Of a stretch of DNA of 7,677 nt, positions 7,301 through 7,677 are shown piece after piece. Position 1 is the first letter of the stretch, and every line of letters starts with the position of its first letter. This stretch comes from Butyricicoccus sp. (GTDB taxonomy: Bacteria; Bacillota; Clostridia; Oscillospirales; Butyricicoccaceae): contig JAUMSA010000225.1 of the NCBI GenBank assembly GCA_031293105.1, forward strand, positions 1-7,677, read 5' to 3'. A program made the position numbers and the translations under genes. A model generated the notes under the pieces. The model was not told where the DNA came from and did not search any database. It worked only from the letters and a program-made list of their open reading frames with translations.

Positions 7301-7631
7301 TCGGGTCGAACACAGTTGCCGACTTACCGGATACGATGCCGACAGACTGGCAATGCTTAACATAGCCAGCGTACCAAGCATCATTCGGTACGTCAGTGAA
7401 GGTGGTCTGCATGTTTGCATATGCAGAAGCATCTTCCTTACCGCCGTTACGGATCGTATAGATCATACGGCAGGCCTCAGCGCGGGTAATGGTGTCGTTC
7501 GGGCGGAAAGCGCCGTCCGGATCACCGGTCATCACGCTCAGAGCGTTCAACAGATCAACAGCTTCGGTCGCTTCGATGTCGGCCTGATCTGTATACGCCG
7601 CGCCAGCTGTCGCCATCATGGTGAACGCCAT
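4308..7631 (-). CDS. SLH-domain S-layer / cell-surface protein
   Basis: A single uninterrupted frame of 1107 codons runs from ATG 7631-7629 to TAA 4310-4308. After the signal peptide and AAYTDQAD come SLH repeats: one at about residues 22-62 with DPDGAFRPNDTITRAE, a second at about 77-130 with FTDVPNDAWYAGYV, and a weaker third at about 140-180. SLH domains bind secondary wall polymers and hold the protein on the cell surface. The long middle is Thr-, Asp- and Gly-rich and strand-like, with two EF-hand-like loops, DNDGDGKIE (about 345) and DEDNSGAIE (about 570). Residues about 925-975 have short beta-rich repeats (GNLTLAS, GNLTLSG). Residues about 998-1107 look like an SbsA-type Ig-like domain (APQITKVEVSES, then TFSKELD). 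The ATG used here falls within the hydrophobic core of the signal peptide; the real start is probably further upstream, one frame away. Highly expressed surface layer protein is the best call. Confidence 0.85.
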   Translation of the reverse strand: MAFTMMATAGAAYTDQADIEATEAVDLLNALSVMTGDPDGAFRPNDTITRAEACRMIYTIRNGGKEDASAYANMQTTFTDVPNDAWYAGYVKHCQSVGIVSGKSATVFDPNSNVTGVELALMCLRVMGYDPAKADIGGSTWSTKTIGYATEAGLLEDFNAVVTDDCPRQYAAQLMANMLEASVVRWSNDSETYTDKGEDNTPNETVGAKYMNLAIDTGVITGAPSSKTNPKGVRFNGQDYGSVYFRDAQNDVSNLFGYEVKVAWNTKKVNDDDAIYGIYLTDDNTSYETTWADVEQDGAKVKFGGQSYELDGAIDVYADHWVYDNNNQWTSSAFNNKNLSDAITFIDNDGDGKIEAAQIKTQDVTKVTYVGSTSIDTNGLVTADLEGDSASTARTGTNAYLGVYATNGTLTAYDSDPDLKDVTVYEGIAKNDYAKVTYDYFNDKVTYEKIDAVEAKVEATRTSRTGTKEIRIDGTWYEPAAGYAMPSIVSGDTVSYIALGNLLYNVEKTDGTWGSKSLALVYQVEKYEAGTKANELEISLITRDGTKKTAFLDKYNNIEVTVGTTPGTNWVIDEDNSGAIETSNGNSDNENEADIDDVQALLIGKLLTYRESGNEISLMPVSTTQKAGYDDVYETAANTTAYTHSNNTLSVDKVNGNVISGGGTRNIADNAVVFVYTGSDADVLTGKELDNASGSVTYSTIASQFALGGEENGVKYIQAAAIGVSAMPTTTGSNYAYVLNASETTDGDDYRYFELWTSNGLLEAYEQTSDMYTYDGGEIVTYEVVSTADGKTIVKDVDPVAGQVMGAITSDGLYGTNSNKIAIDGRAFDMASDYTLLNVNTDKKEGIEGDAAAGARAAKSGTYNILYIPNGKGEVEFALVDGQNNEIKTVETLSGTSYTNTRLGFDKTNYVVLSGANVSITDALNLVAGKSLTAKGNLTLASGTIAGDVVVKGNLTLSGSTTVTGTLKVEGTINDVTKLAGTGSVTYKGITNTADATKAAPQITKVEVSESAYNSTSGTVTLTFSKELDASTVAKTDFTFSSGVTAESVSVNGKTVVITTGTASIADTYTLTVATVSDYAGVAITTTNDKVTFGATYNATHAIGNSI

Positions 7632-7669
7632 GGCGAACGCCAGTACCAGCGCGAGAACCTTTTTGACAT
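7632..7669 (-). other. Signal-peptide n-region of the S-layer gene, out of frame with its ATG
   Basis: In the S-layer frame the codons just upstream of ATG 7631 read VKKVLALVLAFA, exactly the basic n-region and hydrophobic core of a Sec signal peptide. No ATG, GTG or TTG exists in this frame before an in-frame TAG at 7673-7671. The only suitable ATG, 7669-7667, is in another frame and stops after 17 codons. Adding one A to the five-A run (7664-7660) would give MSKKVLALVLAFAMAFTMM, a complete normal signal peptide joined to the rest. One missing base at the 5' end is therefore the simplest explanation. The eight bases between this ATG and the window edge hold no ribosome site. Confidence 0.55.
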
Positions 7670-7677
7670 GCTATATC

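Noticed and set aside
7660..7669. Programmed -1 frameshifting at the S-layer start as the normal mode of expression
   Set aside because: The run is only five A and no slippery heptamer is in the right frame, so inefficient shifting would not suit a highly expressed surface protein; a missing base is simpler.
1..7677. CRISPR arrays, tRNA or rRNA genes, insertion-sequence ends
   Set aside because: I saw no regularly spaced direct repeats, no cloverleaf or rRNA signatures, and no transposase with terminal inverted repeats.

Overview
The window looks like a chromosomal or contig segment from a gut-type Clostridia/Oscillospiraceae-like Firmicute. This is an inference from strong AGGAGG-type ribosome sites, an SLH-domain surface protein, and accessory genes of a kind I associate with mobile elements of that group. 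No rRNA, tRNA or housekeeping marker is present to confirm the taxon.

Left edge (1-185): the first 11 codons of a minus-strand gene enter the window, with a clear ribosome binding site. An inverted repeat at 28-97 would fold in that gene's mRNA so that both the Shine-Dalgarno sequence and the AUG are base-paired. This looks like a translational switch.

Decayed accessory operon (186-2716): this runs in order as a DUF3846-type small protein (frameshifted), an amidoligase with three N-terminal zinc ribbons (in-frame TAG), a class II glutamine amidotransferase (several lesions), and a 33-codon ORF whose start reads ACG. The genes are tightly packed on the plus strand. An amidoligase beside a glutamine amidotransferase fits a known theme: amidoligase-fold ligases are found with glutaminase domains in predicted peptide-modification operons. 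Here the operon is broken at every gene, although most catalytic motifs remain readable.

Recombinase block (2717-3493): closely spaced dyads lead into a small serine recombinase that has lost its start codon and carries a TAG. The dyads could be a res-like recombination site, a terminator, or both. A probable terminator follows.

Phage-like cargo (3494-4286): one intact gene, with a good sigma-A-type promoter and a strong ribosome site, encodes a 211-residue tail-fibre-like protein. It ends at a 12-bp GAAA-loop hairpin shared with the convergent gene on the other strand.

S-layer gene (4308 to about 7669, minus strand): one long intact reading frame encodes an SLH-domain surface protein with two EF-hand-like loops and a C-terminal Ig-like domain. 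Its signal-peptide start is out of frame by one base in an A-tract, eight bases from the window edge.

The main interpretive question is whether the many lesions are true decay, sequencing indels, or partly amber recoding. Three of the four internal stops are TAG, and no apparent gene end in the window uses TAG. Frameshifts, one internal TAA and two lost start codons make decay the best overall explanation.
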